NCBI GenBank assembly: GCA_007130265.1
Contig: SLST01000572.1
Location: forward strand, 1-9,739
From: Spirochaetales bacterium
Lineage (GTDB): Bacteria; Spirochaetota; Spirochaetia; DSM-27196; SLST01
Reading direction: 5' to 3'
DNA: 9,739 nucleotides
This document shows, piece by piece, positions 1 to 6,302 of this stretch (the stretch's first letter is position 1; the number at the start of each line of letters is the position of its first letter). The notes under the pieces are model-generated. The model saw only the letters and a list, made by a program, of their open reading frames with translations. It was not told where the DNA came from and made no database searches. The position numbers were made by a program, and so were the translations under genes.

Positions 1-647
1 AAGAGCGACGGAGGAACGTCGGGAACGCCCGGCACGCCGTCGAGGTACTCTGCCGGAGGAGTGACTGGCGTGTGCGGTGCGTTGAACGAGAGCCTCATCA
101 GCAGGGGACGCGACCGCTCGCGCTCTCGAACGAGCTCGATGGCCCGGTCGACGAGCTGCCACTCGGATGTCTCGTTCGTTGGCCCCGGAAAGACTCCTGC
201 CATGATCCACGGCGTCGGCCCCGGGAAGCGAACCCCTCCATAGTCACGATGGTCCTTGCCGTTGAGATAGCCGGTGTAGTCCACGTAGTCGCTCAGGATG
301 AAGCTCTCTTCGGTGTCGAAGGCCCTCGTGCTCAGGTGGTAGTGCTGCTTGCCCAGGCTCACCGTCGCGTAGCCGTGATCGCGAATCCACTGCATCGGCC
401 CGGGCACCGGTGCTCTGGCGGCCGGGTTTGCGCGGTTCCTCCACACACCGGTCGAGCCCGGCAGGGCGCCGCAGAGGATCGAGGTGCGGGCCGGGATGCA
501 CATCGGCGCGGGGGTGATCGCTTCGTCGAACCGCGCGGCCGTCGCCGCGAGGTCGTTCACGCACGGCATACAACCGCCGCCCGCCAGATGCAGCGTGTCG
601 CTTCGCTGCTCATCGGTCATGATCCAGAAGATGTTGCGCGGCTTCAC
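1..647 (-). CDS. Cys-type sulfatase, N-terminal 215 residues (3' end outside window)
   Basis: This is the 5' part of a sulfatase of the alkaline-phosphatase superfamily, which hydrolyses sulfate esters, usually on sugars. It reads leftward from a GTG at 647-645 and is open to the window edge. Residues 4-19 hold the usual first strand with the metal ligand (RNIFWIMTDEQR, Asp12). Residues 46-60 carry the signature PAPMCIPARTSILCG, in which Cys50 of the C-x-P-x-R motif (codon 500-498) would be oxidised to formylglycine. Residues 92-102 give GYATVSLGKQH, the conserved Gly-Lys-x-His site. NAPHTP at 189-194 is another family hallmark. No ATG lies upstream in frame before a stop, and the ATG at codon 10 would remove the first strand, so GTG is preferred despite a weak AGG ribosome site. 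There is no signal peptide, so it should be cytoplasmic. Being a Cys-type enzyme it needs a maturase (anSME or FGE), which is not in the window. It is divergent from the hydrolase operon. Its substrate is unknown. Confidence 0.93.
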   Translation of the reverse strand, partial: MKPRNIFWIMTDEQRSDTLHLAGGGCMPCVNDLAATAARFDEAITPAPMCIPARTSILCGALPGSTGVWRNRANPAARAPVPGPMQWIRDHGYATVSLGKQHYHLSTRAFDTEESFILSDYVDYTGYLNGKDHRDYGGVRFPGPTPWIMAGVFPGPTNETSEWQLVDRAIELVRERERSRPLLMRLSFNAPHTPVTPPAEYLDGVPGVPDVPPSL

Positions 648-747
648 CGGCCTATCATATCACGTCGAACGAGGGCCTAATAGCACATTTTAATGACAAA
701 ACAAAAAAACTTTTGACATAGCAGCCGCCTCATGGTACGGTGGCCAG
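648..747. promoter_or_regulatory. Divergent AT-rich intergenic region with possible leftward sulfatase promoter
   Basis: This region separates two genes that start outward. Its middle (about 676-722) is strikingly AT-rich against GC-rich flanks, including a run of seven A at 703-709. On the minus strand a weak promoter can be proposed for the sulfatase: TTGTTT (forward 699-704), a 16-nt spacer and TATTAG (forward 677-682), giving a start near 670 and a leader of about 23 nt. A TAAAAT box (forward 687-692) is an alternative -10 without a good -35. I see no convincing operator palindrome. The leftward promoter is low confidence; the rightward one is listed separately. Confidence 0.4.
713..741 (+). 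promoter_or_regulatory. Sigma70-type promoter for the hydrolase-isomerase operon
   Basis: A perfect TTGACA at 713-718, a 17-nt spacer and TACGGT at 736-741 (TAnnnT) form a housekeeping-sigma promoter, preceded by an A-tract at 703-709 that could act as an UP element. With standard spacing, transcription starts at about G748, the first base of the GTG start codon of the next gene. The core resembles the promoter at 4722-4750. Confidence 0.75.
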
Positions 748-3156
748 GTGAGACGATCGAACGACGACCAAATCGGGCGAATAGCCCTGGAGCTCAGCCT
801 CAAGCCGTTTGGTTTGAATGACGGGCGGAGCTTCGACGACTGCGCGCGCCACATCATTTCGGCGTGGAGGCCGCTCTGCGAAGCCGGCGACGAGGTCAGC
901 TTCATGCTCTGGGTCGCCGACGGGAGCGATATCCTCGACTGGAGCGGTGGACTCGAACAACGGCTCGAGTGGGCACGGTCGATCGGGTTCAACAATTTCG
1001 AGCGCGGTGTCTATGATGCCGGCCACCATCCTTCGGGGCGGTCTGCGATCCCCTACGTCGCGCAGTCCCGTGAGCTGACCTACGCCGATCTCAGGGACAT
1101 CGTCGGCGCTCTGCGATCCGCCGGCGCCGAGCTCCTCGGGCGGCCGATCTCGGTGGGCGCGACCTTCGACCCCGGCCCCGAGTTTGCCGACTCACCGTTC
1201 AAGTACGAGCGCCACCCGGAGATCATCGTGCCGGCGCGCGTCAGCGGACGCCCGACCTTTCCCATGGTCGACGCCGCGTCCGTCCTCCACGCCGACTCGC
1301 ACGGCTACGCCGCCTATCCCAACGGCATCCCCGAAGGCGAGCCCTTCGCGCTTTTCCTCGGTCGCCAGATCCACGAGTACTGCACCCGGCTCGGGTTTGA
1401 CTACGTTTGGCTCTCCAACGGCTTCGGGTTCTCCGCGGTGGCGTGGGACTACCTGGGCCCGGGGTTCGACGGCGAACGTTTCCTTCCCGAGGAACGTGCG
1501 CGCAAGCTCGAAGGATTCCGGAAGGCGTGGGACGATCTGTACCGTGGAAACCCCGCGGTGCCTATGGAAGTTCGCGGGTCGAACTTCGCCGCCGGGATGG
1601 ACATCGCCAAGGACGGTGTCGACTTCGCCTGGCTGTACGAGAAGGGCTACATTCGCCTCCCCCCGCCTAACTCGCCCTGGGGCGCGCTCAACTTCGACTA
1701 CGGGCTGGAAATCGCCGGGTTCCTCTCCCGCGCCGTCCGGAGTCCGCGCGGGGAGTACCTGTTCCGGTACTATCCGAACGACCCGTGGTTCTGGCAGAAT
1801 CCGTGGACCGACATCTACTACGGGCAACCGTACGACGTGTACCTTCCGCTCGCTACAGGCGTCATCGCCACGGGCGGAACGATCACGACCCCGTCCACGA
1901 TGAACTTTCTCACCGTAGACACCGAGTATGGGGAGACCGACGCGTTGACCGGCGTGCAGGTCGCCGCGCACATCCGCACCGCGATCAGCGAGCGCCCGGA
2001 CGACGTCGGTCTGGTGACGTGGGTATACCCCTTCGACGCGTACCACGCGATGGCCGGTTCCGGGGCCGACGGTCAGGCCGAAGTCTTTTTTGGCGACTGG
2101 TTCGTTCGCAGTCTCATCAACAACGGGTTGCCCGTCTCTTCGATCGGCACGCCGGAGGCGGTCGAGGCGCTCTTTGCCTCGCGGCCCAGACCGCCGGAGA
2201 CCATTCTCCTCCTGCCCACCGCAGCCGCATCGAGTGATGAGGACGCCCGGAGACTCATCGAGTGGCTCGAAAAGGGTACCCCAGCGATACTCTACGGGCC
2301 GGGTGGGTCGCTACACGAGTCGCTTCGTTCCCGGCTCGGGTTGCAGGTGGGCGATCCGGTGTCAGGACCGCTCACGATTCGTTCGACCGACGGGGCGAGC
2401 GTCGGAGAGCTGATCCACGACCCGGTGGGATCGGCCGGCGGCCTGTGCGACGTGTTCCGGGGATCGACGGGCGCAGCAGGTGCGACACGGCTCTACGAGG
2501 CTGTGGACGACCGAGGGCGCGAGCGTGCATACTGTGCCCGCCTGAAGGTCGGGCGGGGGTGGCTCTTCTGGGTCCGGGGCACCAACCATTTCGAGACTCG
2601 GCCCGACGCGGATGCGCTCGCGCTCAAGCCGCGCGCCCGCGCCGCCGGATTCTGGGACTCGAGCCGTCTTGGCCCGGAGCTGCTTGAGATGCTCGGCTAC
2701 ACCGTCCGTGCGCAGCAGGATGCGCCGGCTGACCACTCGTCGCTTGCGCTTTTCTCGCGGCACGAGGCGGCCTGGTACTTGAGCGGCTACGCGGAGGCGC
2801 CTGCAGGCACGCTCGCGCTGCGATTCCCTCACGGAGCTCCGGTGTTCAACACGACCTGGACACGGATCGCCGACGGCGCGTCCCATTATCCGCTTTCTCG
2901 CGCGATGCGATACGAGTGCCGGGTCTTCGTCGACCAGGAGTCCGGGGTCGTCGGCTGCGACACAGCTGCTCGCGACGAGCGCCATCGGGAGCTTACCTTG
3001 ATCGTTCGTGGACTGTCCGCAGCGACAGTTACCTTTCTGCCTCCGCCCGGGGCGGACGGGACGCTTGAGTACGGGGATGTGTCTCGCCGGTTCAAGGGTA
3101 ACGAAGAGTCGGTGACCATCACCGATGTGACGGGCGAGCTCTATATCCGCTGGTAG
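748..3156 (+). CDS. Uncharacterised putative glycoside hydrolase (barrel plus amidotransferase-like domain), 802 aa
   Basis: I cannot assign this protein to a named family. The N-terminal half has about eight strand-like segments in order, each ending in polar or acidic residues: 11-21, 51-61 (FMLWVADGSD), 134-145 (ISVGATFDPGPE), 217-227 (DYVWLSNGFG), 271-279 (PMEVRGSN), 301-312, 336-347 (FRYYPNDPW) and 387-396 (LTVDTEYGE). This fits a (beta/alpha)8 barrel. Candidate catalytic acids are Asp141/Glu145, Glu274 and Asp391/Glu393. Residues 484-518 (ETILLLPTAAASSDEDARRL and onward to a YGPGG turn) resemble the class-I amidotransferase-like domain that follows the barrel in GH42-type beta-galactosidases. 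The remainder is beta-rich. From memory, similar unannotated proteins sharing the LELSLKPF opening exist in other polysaccharide degraders; a search must confirm this. There is no signal peptide, so it is probably cytoplasmic. The GTG start lacks a Shine-Dalgarno sequence; no other in-frame start precedes the conserved opening. It is the first gene of an operon with the isomerase. Confidence 0.85.
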   Translation: MRRSNDDQIGRIALELSLKPFGLNDGRSFDDCARHIISAWRPLCEAGDEVSFMLWVADGSDILDWSGGLEQRLEWARSIGFNNFERGVYDAGHHPSGRSAIPYVAQSRELTYADLRDIVGALRSAGAELLGRPISVGATFDPGPEFADSPFKYERHPEIIVPARVSGRPTFPMVDAASVLHADSHGYAAYPNGIPEGEPFALFLGRQIHEYCTRLGFDYVWLSNGFGFSAVAWDYLGPGFDGERFLPEERARKLEGFRKAWDDLYRGNPAVPMEVRGSNFAAGMDIAKDGVDFAWLYEKGYIRLPPPNSPWGALNFDYGLEIAGFLSRAVRSPRGEYLFRYYPNDPWFWQNPWTDIYYGQPYDVYLPLATGVIATGGTITTPSTMNFLTVDTEYGETDALTGVQVAAHIRTAISERPDDVGLVTWVYPFDAYHAMAGSGADGQAEVFFGDWFVRSLINNGLPVSSIGTPEAVEALFASRPRPPETILLLPTAAASSDEDARRLIEWLEKGTPAILYGPGGSLHESLRSRLGLQVGDPVSGPLTIRSTDGASVGELIHDPVGSAGGLCDVFRGSTGAAGATRLYEAVDDRGRERAYCARLKVGRGWLFWVRGTNHFETRPDADALALKPRARAAGFWDSSRLGPELLEMLGYTVRAQQDAPADHSSLALFSRHEAAWYLSGYAEAPAGTLALRFPHGAPVFNTTWTRIADGASHYPLSRAMRYECRVFVDQESGVVGCDTAARDERHRELTLIVRGLSAATVTFLPPPGADGTLEYGDVSRRFKGNEESVTITDVTGELYIRW

Positions 3157-3169
3157 GAGAGGAATGGGT

Positions 3170-4675
3170 ATGCGACCAGGAGAGAGTACGTCCACAGCCG
3201 ACGCGGCCGACATGGAGCGGCTTCAGGTCTCACGCCGAACGCCGCTTCGGTGCCGTATCGGGGTGTTCGGCGTCGGCCACCACGTCTACTGGCCGCAGTT
3301 CGACGGGCTCTACGAGAAGATGACCGAGAAGGTAGAAGGCCTCGTGGCGAAGCTCGAGGGCTTTGGCGCGGAGGTGGAGCAGCTCGGTATCGTCGATAAG
3401 GCGCAGGGCGCCTACGACCTGGTGCCGAAGATCCAGGCGGCCGGACTCGATCTGCTCATGGTGGATATGGTCACCTACGCTACATCGTCGACGATCGGCG
3501 CTGTGTTTCACGCGATCGATCTTCCGGTCGTACTCGTCGCGCTCCAGCCGCTTGCCGCGATGGACTACGAAAACGGCTCGACCTTCGTACAGCTCATGAA
3601 CGACGACATCTGCTCGCTTCCCGAGTTCACCGGTGTCGCGGTGCGGATGGGGCGACCGGTGCCGCCCTGCGTGATCGGCATGCGCGAAGGGGACGAGCAG
3701 GCCGACGCCGAGCTCGCGGAGTGGTGCGCGATCGCCCGGGTGCTCCACGATCTGAAGCGCGCGCGGCTCGGGCAGCTTGGCCACGTGCTCGAGTCGATGC
3801 TCGACATGCACACCGATCCGACCGCGCTTACCGCAACGTTCGGCGTGCATCTCGTCCAGTGCGAGGCCGAGCAGATGCTCGGCCACTACCGCGACGACCT
3901 TGATCAGGAGATCGAGGCCAAACAGCGTGAGATCCTCGGTTTCTTCGACACCCCCGACCCCAGGTCCGACCCGATCACGACGAAGCTCACCTCTCGGGAC
4001 CTCCGGATCGCCGCCAAGGCGGCCGTCGCCCTCGACCGCTTCATAGCGGAACTCGATCTCGACGGGCTCGCCTACTACTACGAGGGATACGAGGGTAGCC
4101 CGGTTCGTGAGCTCATGACCAATCTCATCGTCGGGAACTCGCTCCTCACAGGCGCCGGCTTTCCCATGTGCGGCGAGTTCGACATCAAGACATGTGTGGC
4201 GATGATGATCATGGACCGGCTCGAGATGGGCGGGAGCTTCGCGGAGTTCCATCCGGTGGACTTTGTGCGTGATTCCGTGCTCGTCGGCCACGACGGACCG
4301 CACCATATCAACATCGCCTCGCGGAGACCGGTGATCCGCAGTCTGCTGAAGTATCACGGCAAACCGGGGAACGGAGCAAGCGTCGAGTTCAACATCAAGG
4401 AAGGCCCGATCACGATGCTCTCGCTCACGGTCACCACCGGCGGCCGGTTCAAGTTCGTCATAGCCGAGGGTGAGTCGGTCAGCGGCCCGATACCGCCCAC
4501 CGGGAACACGAATACCCACGGCACATTCCTGCCCGACGTGAGGACGTTTCTGAAGCGATGGATGGCCGAAGGGCCTACCCACCACTTCGCGCTCGGAACC
4601 GGCCATCGCGCGCGCACGATCAAACAGATCGGCGAGCTGTTCGGCGTGGAGGCGGTGATCGTCACGGACACATGA
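3170..4675 (+). CDS. L-arabinose/L-fucose isomerase family protein
   Basis: This is a metal-dependent aldose-ketose isomerase of the AraA/FucI superfamily, 501 aa, close to the usual 470-500 for AraA. The N-terminal domain (about 28-170) has the Rossmann-like opening CRIGVFGVGHHVYW. The C-terminal half carries a metal site matching the order and spacing in AraA: Glu336 in CGEFD, Glu359 in GGSFAEFHP, His374 in VGHDGP and His471 or His472 in GPTHHFALG. These correspond to E. coli AraA Glu306, Glu333, His350 and His450. The motif YYYEGYEG (302-309) is also typical of the relatives. The start is taken at 3170 because GGAGAGG (3156-3162) lies 7 nt upstream; the ATG at 3164 is only 1 nt from it. 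The gene follows the hydrolase within 13 nt, so the two are co-transcribed. It would convert a released pentose or deoxyhexose to its ketose in the cytoplasm. The substrate (arabinose, fucose, rhamnose or other) cannot be decided, and the typical kinase and aldolase partners are not in the window. Confidence 0.92.
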   Translation: MRPGESTSTADAADMERLQVSRRTPLRCRIGVFGVGHHVYWPQFDGLYEKMTEKVEGLVAKLEGFGAEVEQLGIVDKAQGAYDLVPKIQAAGLDLLMVDMVTYATSSTIGAVFHAIDLPVVLVALQPLAAMDYENGSTFVQLMNDDICSLPEFTGVAVRMGRPVPPCVIGMREGDEQADAELAEWCAIARVLHDLKRARLGQLGHVLESMLDMHTDPTALTATFGVHLVQCEAEQMLGHYRDDLDQEIEAKQREILGFFDTPDPRSDPITTKLTSRDLRIAAKAAVALDRFIAELDLDGLAYYYEGYEGSPVRELMTNLIVGNSLLTGAGFPMCGEFDIKTCVAMMIMDRLEMGGSFAEFHPVDFVRDSVLVGHDGPHHINIASRRPVIRSLLKYHGKPGNGASVEFNIKEGPITMLSLTVTTGGRFKFVIAEGESVSGPIPPTGNTNTHGTFLPDVRTFLKRWMAEGPTHHFALGTGHRARTIKQIGELFGVEAVIVTDT

Positions 4676-4721
4676 CGGTTACGGCAAAAGCTCAAAAAAT
4701 AGAGAGCATACGAAAAAAATC

Positions 4722-4750
4722 TTGACATAGGCGATATCCGGGTTTAGGCT
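4722..4750 (+). promoter_or_regulatory. Sigma70-type promoter for the ABC importer operon
   Basis: TTGACA at 4722-4727, a 17-nt spacer and TAGGCT at 4745-4750 form a strong promoter, with seven A at 4713-4719 just upstream. The predicted start is near 4757, leaving a leader of about 43 nt before the ATG at 4800. The A-tract, the 9-mer TTGACATAG, the spacer length and the TAnnnT box all match the promoter at 713-741. GATATC at 4733-4738 inside the spacer is a 6-bp palindrome; on its own it is too short to call an operator. No terminator hairpin is visible between the isomerase stop (4675) and this promoter. Confidence 0.75.
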
Positions 4751-4761
4751 GGTCCACAGAT

Positions 4762-4780
4762 GTCGCCGGCGGAAGGCGGC
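4762..4780 (+). other. Small stem-loop in the leader of the binding-protein mRNA
   Basis: GTCGCC (4762-4767) pairs with GGCGGC (4775-4780), a 6-bp stem with one G-U pair around a 7-nt loop. It starts about 5 nt after the predicted transcription start and ends 8 nt before the AGGAGG ribosome site (4789-4794). It could protect the 5' end of the message, but a stem this short can occur by chance in GC-rich DNA. Confidence 0.3.
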
Positions 4781-4799
4781 TTCGTATGAGGAGGTTACC

Positions 4800-6239
4800 A
4801 TGCACAAACCACTACGAAAGACGATTGGAGTCGTGTGCCTGATTCTGCTCTGTGTGGCGTTCGTGGGCGCGACAGGTCAGCGCGAGGCGGCGGACGCCGA
4901 TCAAACGGTCATCAGGTTCCAGTCCGGTGGCTATACGCCCAACGTTGACCGCGGTGAGCACCTGGCCGAGCTCACGATGCTTCGTGTCATCGCGGATCAG
5001 TACGAGGAGATACGCCCTGACATCCGAGTCGAGTTTCTCGAGCGGCCGGACGCGGAGACTACCACCGACTACAAGCCGTGGCTGATCACGCAGCTCGCTG
5101 CAGGAACGGCGCCCGAAGTCGTGTACGGGCATTCCACGGAACTCGAGCAGTACGCGCCGGAGGGGTGGTTCGTCGACTGGATGCCGTATCTGCAGGAGCC
5201 CAATCCGTACATCCCGGGGAACGAGGTGTGGTACGACACGTTCGGCAAACAGCTCGTCGAGCTGCGCCGCTCGGCCTCCGGCGAGCTCTGGTCGTTGCCG
5301 GTGTCCATGGTCGCGACGATCATCTATTACAATGAGGACCTCTTCGGCGAGGTCGGTGTTGACGCGCCGCAGACCTGGGCGGAGTTCATGGACGTGCAGG
5401 CGCAGCTGAAGGACGCCGGAGTCACGCCCATGCTCTTTGACCTCAGCACCGCCACGCATCTGAGCTGGTCGTACCGGATCTTCGTCTCTCACTTCTACAA
5501 TCCCCTGATGCCCGAGATCGAGCTCGGCGAACCGGATAACGTCGTTTCCGCAGAGGAGTTCGCTCGGGCGGTGACGAAGGGCATTATCTCGGCTACCGAC
5601 CCGTACCACATGGCTGCTCTGGAGATATACCCGGAGTGGTCGCAGTACTGGCAGTCCGGATTCCTGACCGCCCCGTCTCCGGGCCTGTTCGAGCGAGGGC
5701 AGACCGCGATGTGGTGGGGCGGTATCTGGGCTATGGTAGAGCTTCTGAACGACCCGCTGCGGGAGTTTGAGCTTGGCCTCTTCTCCGCCCCGCAGATCAC
5801 CCGGGAGACGTCGCGGCACTCGGACGAATCGCCGCTGCCGATGGTCGGAGGCGCATCCGGAGAGCAGTGGGCGATCAGCGAATCGGCGATCAAGAAGGGC
5901 ATAGTCGACGACGTCGTAGACCTCGTACGCTACCTGACCGTGCCGGAGCACATCAACTCCGTCCTGGCGGAGGCGATGACCCACGCGCCGCTCATCGTCG
6001 GGGGAGATATGCCCGAGCTCTTCAAGCCCTTCGTCGCTCAGCTCGAGGGTGGCGTTTCGCCCTTCATCGTCGAGCGCTTCTTCTCCTCGCAGCAGCGCGA
6101 TCGTTGGTTCCGCGAGTTTCAACTCTTCATGGACGGACAGTACTCGGTTCGTCAGTACGCTGATATCGTGGACGGAATATGGAACGACGCCGCTCGAACT
6201 CTGATCGAGAACAACGATTGGGACCAGAGCCGCTGGTAA
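4800..6239 (+). CDS. ABC transporter extracellular sugar-binding protein (family 1)
   Basis: This is the substrate-capture protein of a carbohydrate ABC importer of the CUT1 (MalE-like) type, 479 aa. Residues 1-24 form a signal peptide: a basic start (HKPLRK), a hydrophobic core VVCLILLCVAFV and a likely signal-peptidase cleavage after GA at residue 24. The mature start TGQREA resembles spirochaetal binding proteins. Cys18 lies inside the hydrophobic core and does not sit in a lipobox, so lipid anchoring by the standard rule is not supported. Family features follow: QLAAGTAPEVVYG (98-110), the hinge-strand region LPVSMVATIIYYNEDLF (166-182), TWAEF (192-196) and FERGQTAMWWGGIW (297-310). The ATG has an ideal AGGAGG 5 nt upstream. 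It is the first gene of the importer operon. The ligand is probably an oligosaccharide given the neighbouring hydrolases, but its identity is not readable. Confidence 0.97.
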   Translation: MHKPLRKTIGVVCLILLCVAFVGATGQREAADADQTVIRFQSGGYTPNVDRGEHLAELTMLRVIADQYEEIRPDIRVEFLERPDAETTTDYKPWLITQLAAGTAPEVVYGHSTELEQYAPEGWFVDWMPYLQEPNPYIPGNEVWYDTFGKQLVELRRSASGELWSLPVSMVATIIYYNEDLFGEVGVDAPQTWAEFMDVQAQLKDAGVTPMLFDLSTATHLSWSYRIFVSHFYNPLMPEIELGEPDNVVSAEEFARAVTKGIISATDPYHMAALEIYPEWSQYWQSGFLTAPSPGLFERGQTAMWWGGIWAMVELLNDPLREFELGLFSAPQITRETSRHSDESPLPMVGGASGEQWAISESAIKKGIVDDVVDLVRYLTVPEHINSVLAEAMTHAPLIVGGDMPELFKPFVAQLEGGVSPFIVERFFSSQQRDRWFREFQLFMDGQYSVRQYADIVDGIWNDAARTLIENNDWDQSRW

Positions 6240-6254
6240 GACCCTTCCGTCAGT

Positions 6255-6282
6255 CCGGGTCGCGCGTTGCTGCGCGGCCCGG
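6255..6282 (+). other. Strong intergenic stem-loop between binding-protein and permease genes
   Basis: CCGGGTCGCGCG (6255-6266) pairs with TGCGCGGCCCGG (6271-6282) around a TTGC loop. The stem is 12 bp with two G-U pairs and no mismatch or bulge. It starts 16 nt after the binding-protein stop and ends 9 nt before the ribosome site of the permease. No T-run follows, so it is not a standard intrinsic terminator. In comparable sugar-importer operons, hairpins at this position protect the upstream message from 3' exonucleases and raise binding protein over permease; that role is inferred here. Confidence 0.75.
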
Positions 6283-6302
6283 CGCCACTTCAGGGGGAGA
6301 CT

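Noticed and set aside
649..677. GGCC ends and ATCATATCAC stretch as an operator near the sulfatase start
   Set aside because: Only 4 bp of symmetry, expected by chance in GC-rich DNA.
72..680. 202-codon plus-strand open frame at the left edge
   Set aside because: It lies antisense to the sulfatase, whose CxPxR and GKxH motifs are decisive for the minus strand.
3230..4606. 458-codon open frame on the minus strand opposite the isomerase
   Set aside because: It mirrors the codon pattern of a GC-rich gene with clear isomerase motifs, has Arg/His/Glu/Val-rich low-information sequence, and has no ribosome site.
4676..4721. Possible terminator after the isomerase, suggested by A-runs
   Set aside because: No GC-rich stem precedes a T-run on the coding strand; the A-runs belong to the next promoter.
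4812..6122. 436-codon open frame on the minus strand opposite the binding protein
   Set aside because: Shadow of the binding-protein gene; composition is unlike a real protein and no domain is visible.
6255..6282. Reading the intergenic stem-loop as an intrinsic terminator
   Set aside because: The stem is followed by GCGCCACTT, not a T-run, and the downstream permease belongs with the binding protein.
6267..6302. TTG at 6267 as the permease start
   Set aside because: It sits in the loop of a 12-bp hairpin with no ribosome site, whereas TTG at 6303 follows AGGGGGAG.
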